From Proales similis (lineage: Eukaryota; Rotifera; Eurotatoria; Ploima; Proalidae): a DNA stretch of 64,000 nt. This document shows, one piece after another, positions 1 through 10,942 of the stretch; position 1 is the first letter of the stretch, and each line of letters starts with the position of its first letter. The stretch is taken from the NCBI GenBank assembly GCA_019059635.1, contig JAGVRJ010000005.1:930001-994000 (forward strand). Direction: 5' to 3'. The notes under the pieces are model-generated. The model made no database searches. It had not been told where the DNA came from and worked only from the letters and a program-made list of their open reading frames with translations. The position numbers and the translations under genes were made by a program.

Positions 1-444
1 TCGAGCATTTTTTGAGCGTGTTGCAAATCATGACTCTTGTTACGAAATAAACGCACAAGCTCAGTTGAACATTTTCATTTTTTATTCGTATTGCTCATTC
101 TGGCCTTTTAAATTGGCTTCCGAACTAAATTTCATTCGAAATCGACGCAACTTTTAGTCAGCGACTAATCTTCTTCTTCACAGTCTCTTTCAAATCATTC
201 GATCAGCTTGGCACATATTAATAATTTATTACTTTCATATTATAATGAGCTTTGGCGCCCAGTACGATCTGAATTAAAGTGGTACGTTTTTTTCTCTAAT
301 TCTAGCGGCCAGCTATTTCAAAAATGAACTGTTCAACCTCGAAACCTTCATCGTTTGTTTTAATTCGATTTGTCCAGCCTAGATTGGAGCGCTTGGTATA
401 AAGAGCAGACACACACCCAAAGCACTCCCTTCTAACCAGGCATC
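1..444. other. 5' flank of the TLCD4-like gene
   Basis: No open frame of interest. A TATAAAG box at 397-403 is the only recognisable element. The rest is AT-rich non-coding sequence. Confidence 0.4.
397..403 (+). promoter_or_regulatory. Putative TATA box of the TLCD4-like gene
   Basis: TATAAAG lies 42 bases upstream of the ATG at 445. Initiation about 30 bases downstream of it would leave a 5' UTR of only 15-20 bases, which suits this compact gene. This is a sequence match only. Confidence 0.35.
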
Positions 445-1486
445 ATGGTTGCGATTAGTCAATCAAAGTCAAACTTGGCGCAAATCTGCCTTTTTTTCGC
501 CTTAAACCTCTGCCTGTTTTTTATCATTTACGAGCTGCTCAAGAGACATTGGCCCCTATTTATGAAGATTCCGGCCAATTCAAGACCAAACGCTGTACTC
601 AGGTAAGTCAAACCAGTTTTTATTGCCCTGATTCATTCAATTTAGTGAGAATTAATCCAAAAGGTTCGTCTCTATCATCCATGCCGTGTTTGTCACCGTC
701 GCTTCCTTTCTCATTTTATGGTACGATGAGGAGTTGTCCGAGAACAAGTTATCGTGAGTATATCCTTTCGTCTTGTGGTCAATGTTGAGTTTTCAAATAC
801 TTGCGGCACAGGTATACTTCGCCCAGCATCTCTTTGGTGCTCAATTATTCAGTAGGCTTCCTGGCGTTCGGTAAGCCCTCGCCTCTCCGCAATAGTTCAT
901 TACTGTCTCAGTACTCACGCATGCGACAGACTTTTTCTTTATGGTCTTTAAACGAGAGGAGTTCGAATGGTCTTTCGTGCTACACCACTTTGTCTCGATC
1001 ACTGCATTTAACGCTTGTGTGGTAGGTTTTTGCTTGACTACTTCGACTGGAGCGTAAATTTAAAACCTTTTGTTTTCAAAGTCGGCTGGAGTCTTCCCGT
1101 TCTTAGCTCTATTTCGACTCACTTCAGAGGGATCCACTCCGTTTCTAAACATCCGTTGGCTATTGATCATGCTGGGCAAGAGAGACTCAAAGCTTTATAC
1201 GATAAACGGCGTGGCCATATTGATCGCGTTCGCAATTGTTCGCATATTAACGATTGTTCCAAACTGGATAATTTTCTTCAGTCTGGTTAAGACACCAGTC
1301 TGGGACTCGATCGATTTGAAATACAAATTGATTTGTGTGGGTTCGGGGCTTCCGCTCGACTGCCTCAACGTACACTGGTTCGGCAAGATTGCACAGGCAG
1401 TTTACAAGCGTCTGTTTGCCAAGTCACCTGAGGCCAAGAGTTTAGGAAAAAACATGTACAGCAAAACATTAGAGCACGTTAACTAA
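445..1486 (+). CDS. TLCD4: TLC domain-containing protein 4-like membrane protein
   Basis: Five exons: 445-602, 664-753, 812-870, 930-1021, 1082-1486. They give 267 residues, close to the length of animal TLCD4/TMEM56. The family is a multi-pass membrane protein with a TRAM-LAG1-CLN8 fold, thought to act in ER or plasma-membrane lipid handling; its biochemical role is not settled. Residues about 9-30 form a first hydrophobic helix. Family-typical stretches are visible: SIIHAVF after helix 2, a DFFFMVF helix, LHHFVS (paired histidines of the TLC core), and NIRWLLIMLG followed by a KLYTING run in the last third. All introns are 58-61 bases long. The start is the first ATG after a TATA box. The hydrophobic core and TLC motifs make the family call good; the subfamily rests on remembered similarity. 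Confidence 0.78.
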
Positions 1487-2290
1487 TGGACAATCGCCAC
1501 CTCTGTTTCTCCTTCTGCTTATTCGGCTCCTTTTTTTTTTATTTTCAAATCCCCTCTTCCTCTAGCATCTCTTTGTGCCTCTCTTAAAGAGTTAAGTTTT
1601 AATATGCACTTATAAATAGAAGCCTGAAATGAGAATACTTTGCCGATATGAGAAGTAAATCAGCTACAAAAAAATCTTGACCTTATTCTTTTTTGCCGAT
1701 TGTTTTTAAAAGTTTCCCAACTCCAATTGAATGTCCAAATTTTAGGTTTAGTTCTTTGGAGTAACGAAAAAAAGTTTACTCTTGACAGCCTCGATGTGTG
1801 ACCGCTACTCCAATCACAGGCTCCAGCTCCGACGCTGACGACGCCGCCACCGCGAGCCCAGCTCCAGCAGCAACGTCGGCCCAACCACAGCAACACCGAT
1901 GGTTTGAACAGCGATGGTATGGATGCGTATTTGTCAAAGACAAATATTGAAGTCGATGGTTCGCGACGACCGCGCGACGTCATCATCAACATGACCGTTG
2001 TGGTCGTCGTCGAGGTTTGAAAGCTCATTATAGACATCTGACTGACCCGTTTATTTTGCTTGTGTGACTGCGTTTGGGTGAGTCATCCATAGCTGTAGAT
2101 GCGAAGCCTACCTTCGAAAGTGACGGTAAACGCACAAGGCCTACGCGACACAGATAATTTCAAGTTAATTAAAAATTCCTGGTCGTGGTCGACAACTGAC
2201 CCAAATAATAATAAGAGCGCCATCATACATTAAGCGCCGCACATTTGCACATTTAGAAACACAAGCGCGATTGAGTTAGACAAGCGAGAC
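1487..2290. other. Gene-free interval between TLCD4-like and light-chain genes
   Basis: About 800 bases with no supported gene. A minus-strand frame at 1660-2037 is low-complexity (threonine and serine runs) and has no recognisable domain. The segment just upstream of 2291 is the likely promoter and 5' UTR of the myosin light-chain gene. Confidence 0.45.
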
Positions 2291-2731
2291 ATGCCCGGAT
2301 ACACAGACGACCAGTTGAGCGAGTTCCGCGACGCATTCATCCTGTTCGACGATCGTGGCGACGATCGCATCCCCAAAGCCAGTCTGGGCGAAGTGGTGCG
2401 TGCGCTCGGTCTGAATCCGACCGAGGCCGACATCAAAAAGTGTCTCAAAGATCTGAACGTGGAACGCATCTCATTCGAACAGTTCTTGCCCATCTACGAG
2501 GATCTAAGCAAGCGCAAGGAGCAGTCGAGCGAGGACGATTTCATCGAAGGCCTCCGTGTCTTTGACAAGGACGGCAGCGGCATGATTCACTCGGCCGAAC
2601 TGCGTCACCTGCTCACCACTCTGGGCGAACGTCTCACCGACGACGAGGTCGAGCAGCTTCTTAATGGCCTCGAGGACAAGCATGGAAATGTGAACTATGA
2701 AGAATTCGTACGAATGCTTCTCCGATCTTAG
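2291..2731 (+). CDS. Myosin essential (alkali) light chain
   Basis: A single uninterrupted frame of 146 residues, the usual length for non-muscle or muscle essential light chains (MYL6/Mlc-c type). This subunit wraps the first IQ motif of the myosin heavy-chain neck and stiffens the lever arm. Family features: an EF-hand-like start with [10 protein letters not shown], the [10 protein letters not shown] helix, FLPIYEDL, then the C-lobe with [11 protein letters not shown], the LTTLGE helix and [11 protein letters not shown] at the end. The third EF-hand loop ([12 protein letters not shown]) is complete enough to bind a divalent ion; the N-terminal loop is degenerate, as usual in this family. 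Troponin C and calmodulin are excluded by the loop pattern and by similarity to MYL6. An AATAAA-type signal follows near 2870. Unlike its neighbours it has no intron in the coding part. Confidence 0.88.
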   Translation: MPGYTDDQLSEFRDAFILFDDRGDDRIPKASLGEVVRALGLNPTEADIKKCLKDLNVERISFEQFLPIYEDLSKRKEQSSEDDFIEGLRVFDKDGSGMIHSAELRHLLTTLGERLTDDEVEQLLNGLEDKHGNVNYEEFVRMLLRS

Positions 2732-3212
2732 CTCAGCTGCTCTGCCCTCTAGTTGTTCGTTCAGACGCTTGCGTGTGCCCAAGCCACTCTACTGTCCCCA
2801 ACAAAAACATTTCTCAGCCATCCAATTTAAATAGCGACCAGCGTCAACATTCACATTCTAGAGCAAATTAATAAACGCGTACTCGATCTTTGTAAGCTCG
2901 TCGTTTATTCACTGGACACGAACTCGCCTCAAATACTAAAACAGAATCCCCGAATCGAATGAGCTTTATTTTTCTAATATGCTCGTTGCTCTCTCTAGCT
3001 AGTGTTGCTTTCAAATATTTCTCTCTAGCTAGTCTCTCTACTTTAAATATTTTCGAATAAAATTCATTCAATTTGGTTTCAAGCATTCAAAAGTGAAAAA
3101 CGAATGCAGTTCGGACTAAGGATCCGAATCACTTGCTTTAAACTTTCCCGATAATCACGACCAATTGATTCCAGCGTTTGTAGAGTAGAAGGAGAACCGT
3201 GCTCCGGGCGAG
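2732..3212. other. 3' UTR and spacer before the neuroligin-like gene
   Basis: Contains the poly(A) signal of the light-chain gene near 2870 and an imperfect duplication of a CTCTCTAGCTAGT-type motif at about 2989-3037. No gene was recognised. Confidence 0.4.
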
Positions 3213-5916
3213 ATGAAGTTGACTTTGATATTCATCTTCGTTCTCAGTGCAGTTGGTTCAACTGTCGCAGCCGATTTCCTAATCGATCAGCGGTTCAGGG
3301 AAGAGAACAAAATCAGGCCGCCACCGAATCCATTTTTCAAAACATTCTACGACAAGAGTTTCTATTTGCCCGGCCCTCAAGCGCCCATCTACAATGTAAC
3401 TTCACCTGCTCATCTGATTCGCATCCACTCGCTCTTATTTGTTTTTCCACCAAAGGTTGATGCCAACACCGCCTACGGCCGCGTCAGAGGTGTCTCTTAT
3501 CAAGTGCAGGTCGACTCGCCCTACCCGTATTACTACTACGTGTCGACTTTTTTGGGAATTCCTTATGCGCGACCGCCCACCGGCGAGTTTAGGTTTCAGG
3601 TAGCCGAATCGAAAATTCATGACTCGTTCGAATCTCTTTTTTACAACAAACCACGCAGCTGCCCAAAGAGCCCGACGTGCGTCAAGTGCCCCTTTACGAC
3701 GCCACTTATTACAGAAGCTCGTGCTACCAAGACTATGCAGGCGAACAAATGATTAGGAATCACATACCTGCTTTTCCTCAGGGCAATTTCAGCGAAGATT
3801 GCCTCTACCTCAACATATTCTCGCCCAATGTAGTTTTGAACTTCAATCAACTCACTTATCTCTCCTTTTCTAAGCTGAACTTTTTCAAAGCGCACAGATA
3901 GACTCGGCACCAAGTATCCTGTGGTCGTTTTCATTCACGGAGGCGGCTTCAGCGGTGGTTCTTCTCAACTCTACAACGGTTTCGTTCTGGCTCAACGGGG
4001 TGTCGTGGTTGTTACGCTCAACTATCGCCTCGGACCTTTAGGTAGACTGTTGAACACACCTGGCTCCATCAATTCATCTAACCTTGGCAATCTTCAGGAT
4101 TTTTGAGCACCGAAAGCAAGAGTGCGCCGGGCAATTTCGGTCTGCACGACCAACGGCTTGCGCTCAAGTTTATCTACGAGAATATCGAAAATTTCAACGG
4201 AGACCGCGCCAACATTACAATCATGGGCCACGAGGCAGGAGCGGCCAGCGCTGCCATTCACATATTGTCCGAAGGCTCGCGTCATTATTTTAAGCGAGCC
4301 ATTCTCCTCAGCGGCTCTGATCTGTGCCCATGGTCCCATCTGGCCAAGCAGTACCATCCGTTGGAGTTTGCTCGCAGCCTGTCTCGCAAGCTTGGCTGCT
4401 ATGACTACGACTCATTCAAAATGGTTCAATGTCTGCGACAGAGAAGTGCCCAGGAAATAATGAAAGCAGACATCTGGGTGCCACAAGAGCTCGGCGGCAG
4501 TCCGTGGCGGCCAGTGGTTGACGCCAACGACAAAGACAAGTTCTACACGTTTTTGGACAACAATCCTCAACTGCTTAGAAGTCAAGGCGCTTTCTATAAC
4601 ATCAGTGTGATGTTTGGCGTCACAAGCGAGGACGGAGCGTTCAAAGTGTCTGAATGTAATTGTTGTTGTTCATCGATTTCCTTTGTTTGCGATTCAAATC
4701 GTGTTGCCTCAAAGTGGGCATTCCCAACATCAACACCGGACTAAGCCGCAGTCATTTTGACGAGCTTGTCAGGGACTATGTGAGGCAACGGGCGCACGAG
4801 TACTACCGTTGGACCAACTATCAGAATTCAATTAAATACGCAGGTGAGTGAACAAATTTTGTTGTAAAGCAGAGAGAGAGATCTCGTCATTTGCTGTTGA
4901 TTAGATTCCAACTATTACATAAACCGCGACGAAGACTTTATTGACGAAGACGCCATCTATAGAGCGTTGCAGTATCGTTACACTTACTGGCCCCAGCCGG
5001 ACAACACAACCACAATTCGTCAAGAGCTCATAAACGTAAGCATTTCTGATCTGGCTTCTGAGCCGCTCTAACCGCTCTTCGATTGAATCAAGCTCTACTC
5101 TGACTCTTTGTACGTTTCTTGTGTAAACGAGGCGGCCAAATATCACACGTCCAAATGGCCCAATCACACTTACATGTACGTGTTCCAGCACAGGTCAAAG
5201 AAAGCTCAAACACCGTTGTGGATGGGTAGATACTCATGAATGAGATATTTTTCTGTTCGCCTTCGATAACGAGCCATTCGTTTGGTCAAGGCTCAGCGCA
5301 CGGAAACGACTTGTATTACATATTCGGGGTGCCTTTCTTCAACGAGTCAACCAATCTGCCCTGGCACGGCTACAAAATCAGCCAGTTTTACTTTGGTGAA
5401 GAGGACAGAGAGGTTAGCAATTACACAATGCATTTGATCACCAACTTTGCTCGCTGGTCGACGCCGACGCCCTACGGCTACTTTTCTGATCGATTCTATT
5501 ACAACACGTACAATCCTTACTACAAGTATGACGGCGAGACAAAAATCTACGACTCAAAAGGAACTGTCTACTTGAGCACACTCGACTCGTTCACGCGCAA
5601 TTTGAATGTCACATGGGAGCCCATGCAGCCAAACAATCTGACCTACTTGATAATAAACAGCGAGCCCAAGTTAAAATGGAATTACCGCTTGGACGAGGGC
5701 GGCTTCTGGCAGTATTACTGGCCCGTGCTCTGGCAAAAGCGATTGACAATTACTCCGACGCCCGCGCTTCGCAACGCCCTGCTCTCCTATCAGGACTCGT
5801 ACATTCTCGTCTGGGTGTTTGTGGCCGTATCGGCCATTCTGGCCAGCATGCTGGCCGCCTCTTGCTTTATCATTTGCCGCAAAGTGAAGAAGGAGAAGTT
5901 TGACGATGACTACTAG
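3213..5916 (+). CDS. Neuroligin/gliotactin-like adhesion protein, esterase-dead
   Basis: Nine exons: 3213-3395, 3456-3599, 3659-3829, 3891-4041, 4098-4655, 4715-4843, 4905-5035, 5093-5225, 5291-5916; 741 residues. The layout is signal peptide (about 1-19), a cholinesterase-like ectodomain, one transmembrane helix near the end and a cytoplasmic tail of about 12 residues ending FDDDY. Carboxylesterase-fold marks are [17 protein letters not shown], the oxyanion loop HGGGFSGG, and the nucleophile elbow GHEAG at 260-264. Glu262 stands where active enzymes have serine, while the catalytic-type Glu (TSEDGAF) and His ([11 protein letters not shown]) regions remain. This marks a CLAM-type adhesion receptor (neuroligin, gliotactin or neurotactin group), probably in cell-cell or synaptic contact. 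The short tail is unlike vertebrate neuroligins. Intron 1 (3396-3455) is in frame and could be retained. Orthology within the CLAM group is not resolved. Confidence 0.8.
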
Positions 5917-6962
5917 CTATCACAAGAAAGAGCCGACCATTTCTTAGACAGTCTCTACCTCCATGCCCTGAATGTATCGCATCACCTCTCGTGTTTGTGA
6001 TTAAGCGCTTGCCGCTTGTCTTTGTACAAGAGCGTTTTGATAAGCAAATTAATACTGTTTCTATTCCCTCCTTTTTTGTTGCATTTCTTTTAGAACTTTT
6101 GGACTCTTTTTCTCTTTGAGAACAAACAAAATTTCCGAGTCTAAGCAACCAAAAAGCTAATTGTAAATTTGTTTAAGCCGTTAATATAACAAAAAAAAAC
6201 AATTTAATAAAAGCTAATGAAAGCAAAATCCCAAGGCTCTATAAAAATTCAATCTGTTCTTCGATGCTTGAGAACAAAAAGCAAATAAACGCACAGTCCA
6301 TGTTACGTCATTCCTTTCGCTAACGATACGAGGAGAGGCCAATAAGACCTATTTCCGAGCTGTAAATAGGCCCTAAAGTTGTTTTTATTTTGTTATATTG
6401 CGTATAATGCGTTTGCTGTCATATCTTGCCCTCCCACCTCAGCTAGGGCTGTTCGAGTGACTCAGCTGCTTTTTTTCGTCTATTTAGCCTCAGTTAGCAA
6501 AAAAGTAGAAAATGCACACAAATTTCTTGAGTTTATATTGCAACGTATTTTGAATTTAAATTCACTTGGCGTGTACCAAGTAAACTTGAACTTGAGTATT
6601 AAAACAAAATGCAGCCAATCTGAAGCTGTCGCTTTAGGTCACACAGACATTTCATTCTATTGTTAGAAAAGCATTCACATCTGGACTTTTCGAACCAAAA
6701 ATTGTTTCTTGCCGACACTAAACAGCTCATGAACTTGGCTCTCTGCTTTTTTTCTGTATCCTTTGCGCTGACATGTGTCTATTTAAATGACACGACCGGG
6801 AATGACGCGCTTCAGACATTTGGAAGTGAAATTCATAATCAGCGCATAAGCTCCTGTCTAATATCTTAATCTTAATCGAACTAGCAAATCGGATGACATA
6901 ATTGACATATACTGATGTTTTAGAACAGAGCCTGCAAGTATACGTCAGTGGAAGGCAAAAGC
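5917..6962. other. Spacer between neuroligin-like and pseudokinase genes
   Basis: About 1 kb of AT-rich DNA. It holds AATAAA-type signals near 6205 and 6285 that could end the upstream transcript. A 3' splice-site-like TTTTAG ends at 6923, 39 bases before the next ATG. The short open frames at 6379-6869 have no recognisable features. Confidence 0.4.
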
Positions 6963-8947
6963 ATGGAAGAGGAGGTGAAATCTGTGGCAGACATCTCGCA
7001 GGCGACCCATGAAAAACTTGTGCATATTCTCGACCAGCATCAAGTTGACTTGGAAAAACTCGGTAAGCTCCGTTCCGTCATGTCGATATTTGTTAACTGA
7101 GCAATTGTGCGAATCCAGCGCTCCACTTCCATGATCTGTTCGACTTGAATTTCGTGAAAAAACTTCGCAACGAGAACCTTAGAGCCGGTTTGACGAGCCC
7201 CTCTAGCGCTGAGCGTATACTTGATCGCCTTCGAGACAACATGATATCAATTGAGCGTCTAATCGAATGTTTCATTAAAAATGAAATGAGGGAAGCGTTC
7301 GAAGTAATCCAGGGCGAGTGTAAGTTTGGGAGCAAGAAATCTCAATATCGACTGCAGTAACTAATCAGTTATATCAACAGTTTGGAAAGAGGCTTCAATT
7401 GTCATGAGCCGGTTCCAGCAAGAATGGTTCTCTGACGAAGTGAGAAGGGAGAAAATGGAGACACCTGTTGACTCTACGCCGACAACAATGAGCTTCAACG
7501 AAAACAACGAGAATCAGACGCTGGGCAGTGATAGCGCCCTATCGCATCATAGCACCTTTGGCCTCAATGTCTCGCCCGTACCCGGTCCGGTCAAACAGCC
7601 CTTGAGAGCTCAAAATATTCAATCTCCGCCGGTGATGGTTCAGTTGAATTCAGCAAACGCGTTCAAAATTGACAAGCCGGACATACCGTCCGCGTCGGTT
7701 ACGCTGATGAATTTGTACGAGGAGCTGTTGCCTGTTGTTGTTGAACGCTCAAGCTCTGGTTCGTTTGAACTCAACGAGTTCAAGCAGTTCGGAAAGTTTC
7801 AAGTAAAGTATGTAAAAGAAAGAAAAATAACGTTCAGAATTCGAGCATTTGCAAATGTGAGTAAAACAATTAGAAAAGTCCCAATCGCTGCATCTTACTA
7901 AATTAAAAATCAAATTTCAGGTGTTTGAATATCTCCGTGAAATAAAGATGATCAAGTAAGTGCCAGCAAGCTCAACTTGAGATGTGCCCTAATTAAGACA
8001 CTTTAAATCAGGCATCGTCATTTAAATTTGTACACTCCAGTCGGAATCTATAAAAATCTCACAGCCAGCCCCAACTCTTATTCACTTTTGTATTGTTACG
8101 AAAATGTGCCCACACAGCTGCTGAGCGACTACGCCCGAGCCAACGAGGACAGCCTGAATCAGAAAGAGGTAAAGCGGCGGTCAAGCTTTCGTTTCCTCTG
8201 GTTTTCAAATCGCACACATTTGGCCATAACCAGACTTGCCTAAATCAACTGATCATACTGAGAGACATAGCAGCTGGTCTGAGCTATTTGCATGGTCAGA
8301 CGGCGCAAGGCAAAGAGCTCATTTTACACGGCAACTTGAGCGCGTATGCTACTCGATGTTTTAAATCTAAGTTTAAGGCCCTAATAATCGCATTTATTAT
8401 GAACGCAGGAAATCAGTGTTGATTTTAACCGATGAAAAAGACCAAGTGCAGGCGAAATTATTTGATTTCATCGAATCGTATGCGATAAGCGACTTTGAAG
8501 CCGAGAAGGAGCGAATTCGAGATGAGTTTTTTCAATTCGGACTTGTAAGCTTTTCGTTCTGTGCCAACAGCTCAACTCATTTGTTCACCAATTTTTCTCT
8601 TCCACAGCTCGTTTTCATGGTCATGACTTGGTACAGTCTGGGCAGAGACGAATGTAGAGAAGAGCATCAAAAAGCGCACGAATACAAAGACATAAATGAG
8701 TACCTGTACTGTCTGTATCAGAAAAAAGTCAAGTCGAAAAATCTACAGGACATTATGTTCTTGAATCACATGCTGCGGCTGTTCTTTCAGCTGACCTCGG
8801 AGAACTACGACGTGACAAAAAGCATTGACAAGGTAGTTTAACTGAGCGCGCACTCTGTTCTCTGAAGCAATGATTCAAAATCTTGACTAGAGTCACGAAT
8901 TCATCAGCAAAAAGATCGAGGCGCTCAATCGCTCGGGAAGCAAATAA
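6963..8947 (+). CDS. Death-domain IRAK/Pelle-like pseudokinase
   Basis: Nine exons: 6963-7062, 7119-7319, 7381-7856, 7921-7955, 8012-8168, 8234-8343, 8409-8544, 8608-8832, 8891-8947; 498 residues. Residues about 25-100 read as a death domain, with FHDLFDLNFVKKL, then SSAERILDRL and SIERLIECFIK matching the last helices of Pelle/IRAK4 death domains. A linker of about 100 residues rich in S, N and P follows. The C-terminal half has kinase-fold landmarks: EIKMIKHRHLNL (alpha-C to beta-4), RDIAAGLSYLHG (alpha-E) and LILHGNLSAKSVL. The catalytic Asp is Asn357, the catalytic-loop Lys is Ser359, and the DFG motif reads DFI, so phosphotransfer is unlikely. No clear glycine-rich loop is seen. IRAK2/IRAK3-like scaffolding downstream of Toll/MyD88 is the inferred role. 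An unrelated death-domain adaptor with a decayed kinase is the alternative. Confidence 0.68.
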
Positions 8948-9451
8948 AAAGAATTATTTCAAGGCCAAAGCAAATGAAGAAATTTAAAGGATTCCTCCGA
9001 GTCTTTGTTGTACGCAACCGCGATTGTATTTCAGCTTATCTAAATCTAGTAAATCATCACACATCCATTTAAATGTCAAAGACACGAGCCAAACTTTGAA
9101 ACTGAACTCGCAGACGGCCGATTTATCGTTCAGTCGTTTGAATCAGTTTATTTCCCGATGGCTGTTTGACAAGCAGAAGCTCATGTGTTAATAAAGACTC
9201 CAAGGCAGTTTGCTCATAGTTTCATTCTAATTTTTTTATTATTGGACAGAAGATTCGGCACTTAGATCGTGACTCATTTGAATTATAATTTAAAATTATT
9301 CGCTGACGAACACTAGCAGATTGGCCAATTCATGTATGATTCTTGCCGAGCAAAATTTGTGCTTGTTTCAAACTGGCAAAATTCTTGATTCTGGTTTCAA
9401 GCAGAGGCAAGTTCTTTTAGATCGACCAGCAGGCCACTAAAAACAAGGGAA
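8948..9451. other. Spacer upstream of GET3
   Basis: About 500 bases, non-coding. AATAAA-type signals occur near 8944 and 9190. A good 3' splice-site sequence, TTCTTTTAG, ends at 9420, 31 bases before the GET3 ATG, with no recognisable upstream exon. Confidence 0.4.
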
Positions 9452-10942
9452 ATGGAACATTCAGACTGTGAACTAGAGGGCTCGTTGAAGAACATTATTG
9501 ACCAAACGTCGCTCAAATGGATATTTGTCGGCGGCAAGGGCGGTGTGGGCAAGACAACGTGCAGGTTCGCTAATTTAAATTGGCCTCGTTCAAGTTTTCG
9601 TTTTATTTCGCTCTATGGCTCTTCTTTAGCTGTAGCTTGGGCGTGCAGCTTTCCAAACATCGCGAGAGCGTACTCATTTTGAGCACAGATCCAGCCCACA
9701 ACATCTCAGACGCATTTAATCAGAAGTTTACGAAAAAGCCCACTCTTGTGAACGGTTTCGAAAACTTGTATGCAATGGTAAAGAGAGCTCTTGTTCGCCT
9801 CAAGTAGTTCCTGGTTAGACTGAAGCAATTTATTCCAGGAAATCGATCCAAGCGGAGGCATAGGGGAACTGCCGAGCGATTTTGGCGACAGTGAAGGTAG
9901 CGCAAAACTGAAAAAGTACTCGAACGAAGCCGGAAGATTAATTCAAGTAAATAAAAGACTTCTTGTCGGCTGGGAAAGCGCTTCTCCAAGAAATGGTTGG
10001 CTCCTTTCCTGGCATCGATGAAGCAGTCAGCTTCTCGGAAGTAATGAAGTAATTAATTCATTAGTTGTCGCTCAGTTGGCCAATGCCAAACACTTTTTCT
10101 TCAATTGAAATTCTCCAATTTCTTTTCAGACTGGTGTCGAAAATGAATTTCTCTGTGGTTGTTTTCGACACAGCTCCTACGGGACACACCCTGCGTCTTC
10201 TCTCGTTTCCTACAGCCGTGGAAAAGGGAATTGATAAGATACTTCAACTGAAAAATCAATTTGGACCCTTTGTATCCCAGGTTTGCCCTTAAGCCTGTCA
10301 AAACTAATCGAATTAGCAATTATTGACGTCGCTTTCTGCTGGCTACACTTGCTAGCTGGCGCCAATGGTTGGATTGCACGATATTAATACGGAAATGATG
10401 TCTAGCAAGCTGGAAGAGACTCTTAATATAATTAAAAAAGTAAACCAGCAGTTCAAGGATCCTGTAAGCCGATTAGATCAATTTCGCGACTCAGCGAGCC
10501 ATAAGTGAAATGAGTTTTTCTTCTTTTTCAATTAAAATCCGCACAGGAGCAAACAACTTTTATTTGCGTGTGCATAGCCGAGTTCTTGTCATTGTACGAA
10601 ACAGAGCGATTAATACAAGAGCTGGCCAAAAACTCGATAGACACGCACAACATCATTGTTAATCAGCTTCTATTCCTTAAGGAGAATAATGAATGCAAGA
10701 CTTGCGAGGCCAGACAACGCCTGCAGCAAAAGTATTTGGATCAAGTGAGTTTGTCTTGCATTGTGAAGGGCTTATTAAGCATCGTCATCAATCAATCTAA
10801 TTAGATCGGCATATTGTACGAAGACTTTCACGTGGTAAGGCTTCCGCTGCTCGAAGAGGAAGTGAGAGGCACTGAGAAAATATTGGCATTCTCCGAACAT
10901 CTCACCCATCCATATTTATCCCCTGGTCCTTCCTCCATGTGA
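9452..10942 (+). CDS. ASNA1: Guided-entry ATPase GET3/ASNA1 (TRC40)
   Basis: Eight exons: 9452-9564, 9630-9777, 9839-9896, 9979-10048, 10130-10280, 10356-10463, 10547-10744, 10805-10942; 327 residues (human about 348). It is the cytosolic ATPase that captures tail-anchored membrane proteins and delivers them to the ER receptor. The deviant P-loop GGKGGVGKT is at 27-35, switch I in [12 protein letters not shown], switch II in [10 protein letters not shown], the A-loop in [13 protein letters not shown], and the zinc-binding CKTC of the dimer interface at 266-269. [13 protein letters not shown] near the end is also family-typical. Exon 3 to exon 4 is the least certain junction: a canonical intron 9897-9978 preserves phase but leaves the variable segment before FPGIDE about 8 residues short. 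The alternative keeps more sequence but needs a non-canonical intron end. Confidence 0.9.

Noticed and set aside
1660-2037. Minus-strand frame of 125 codons between the first two genes
   Set aside because: Threonine/arginine low complexity, no domain, no conserved motif, and it overlaps the probable light-chain promoter.
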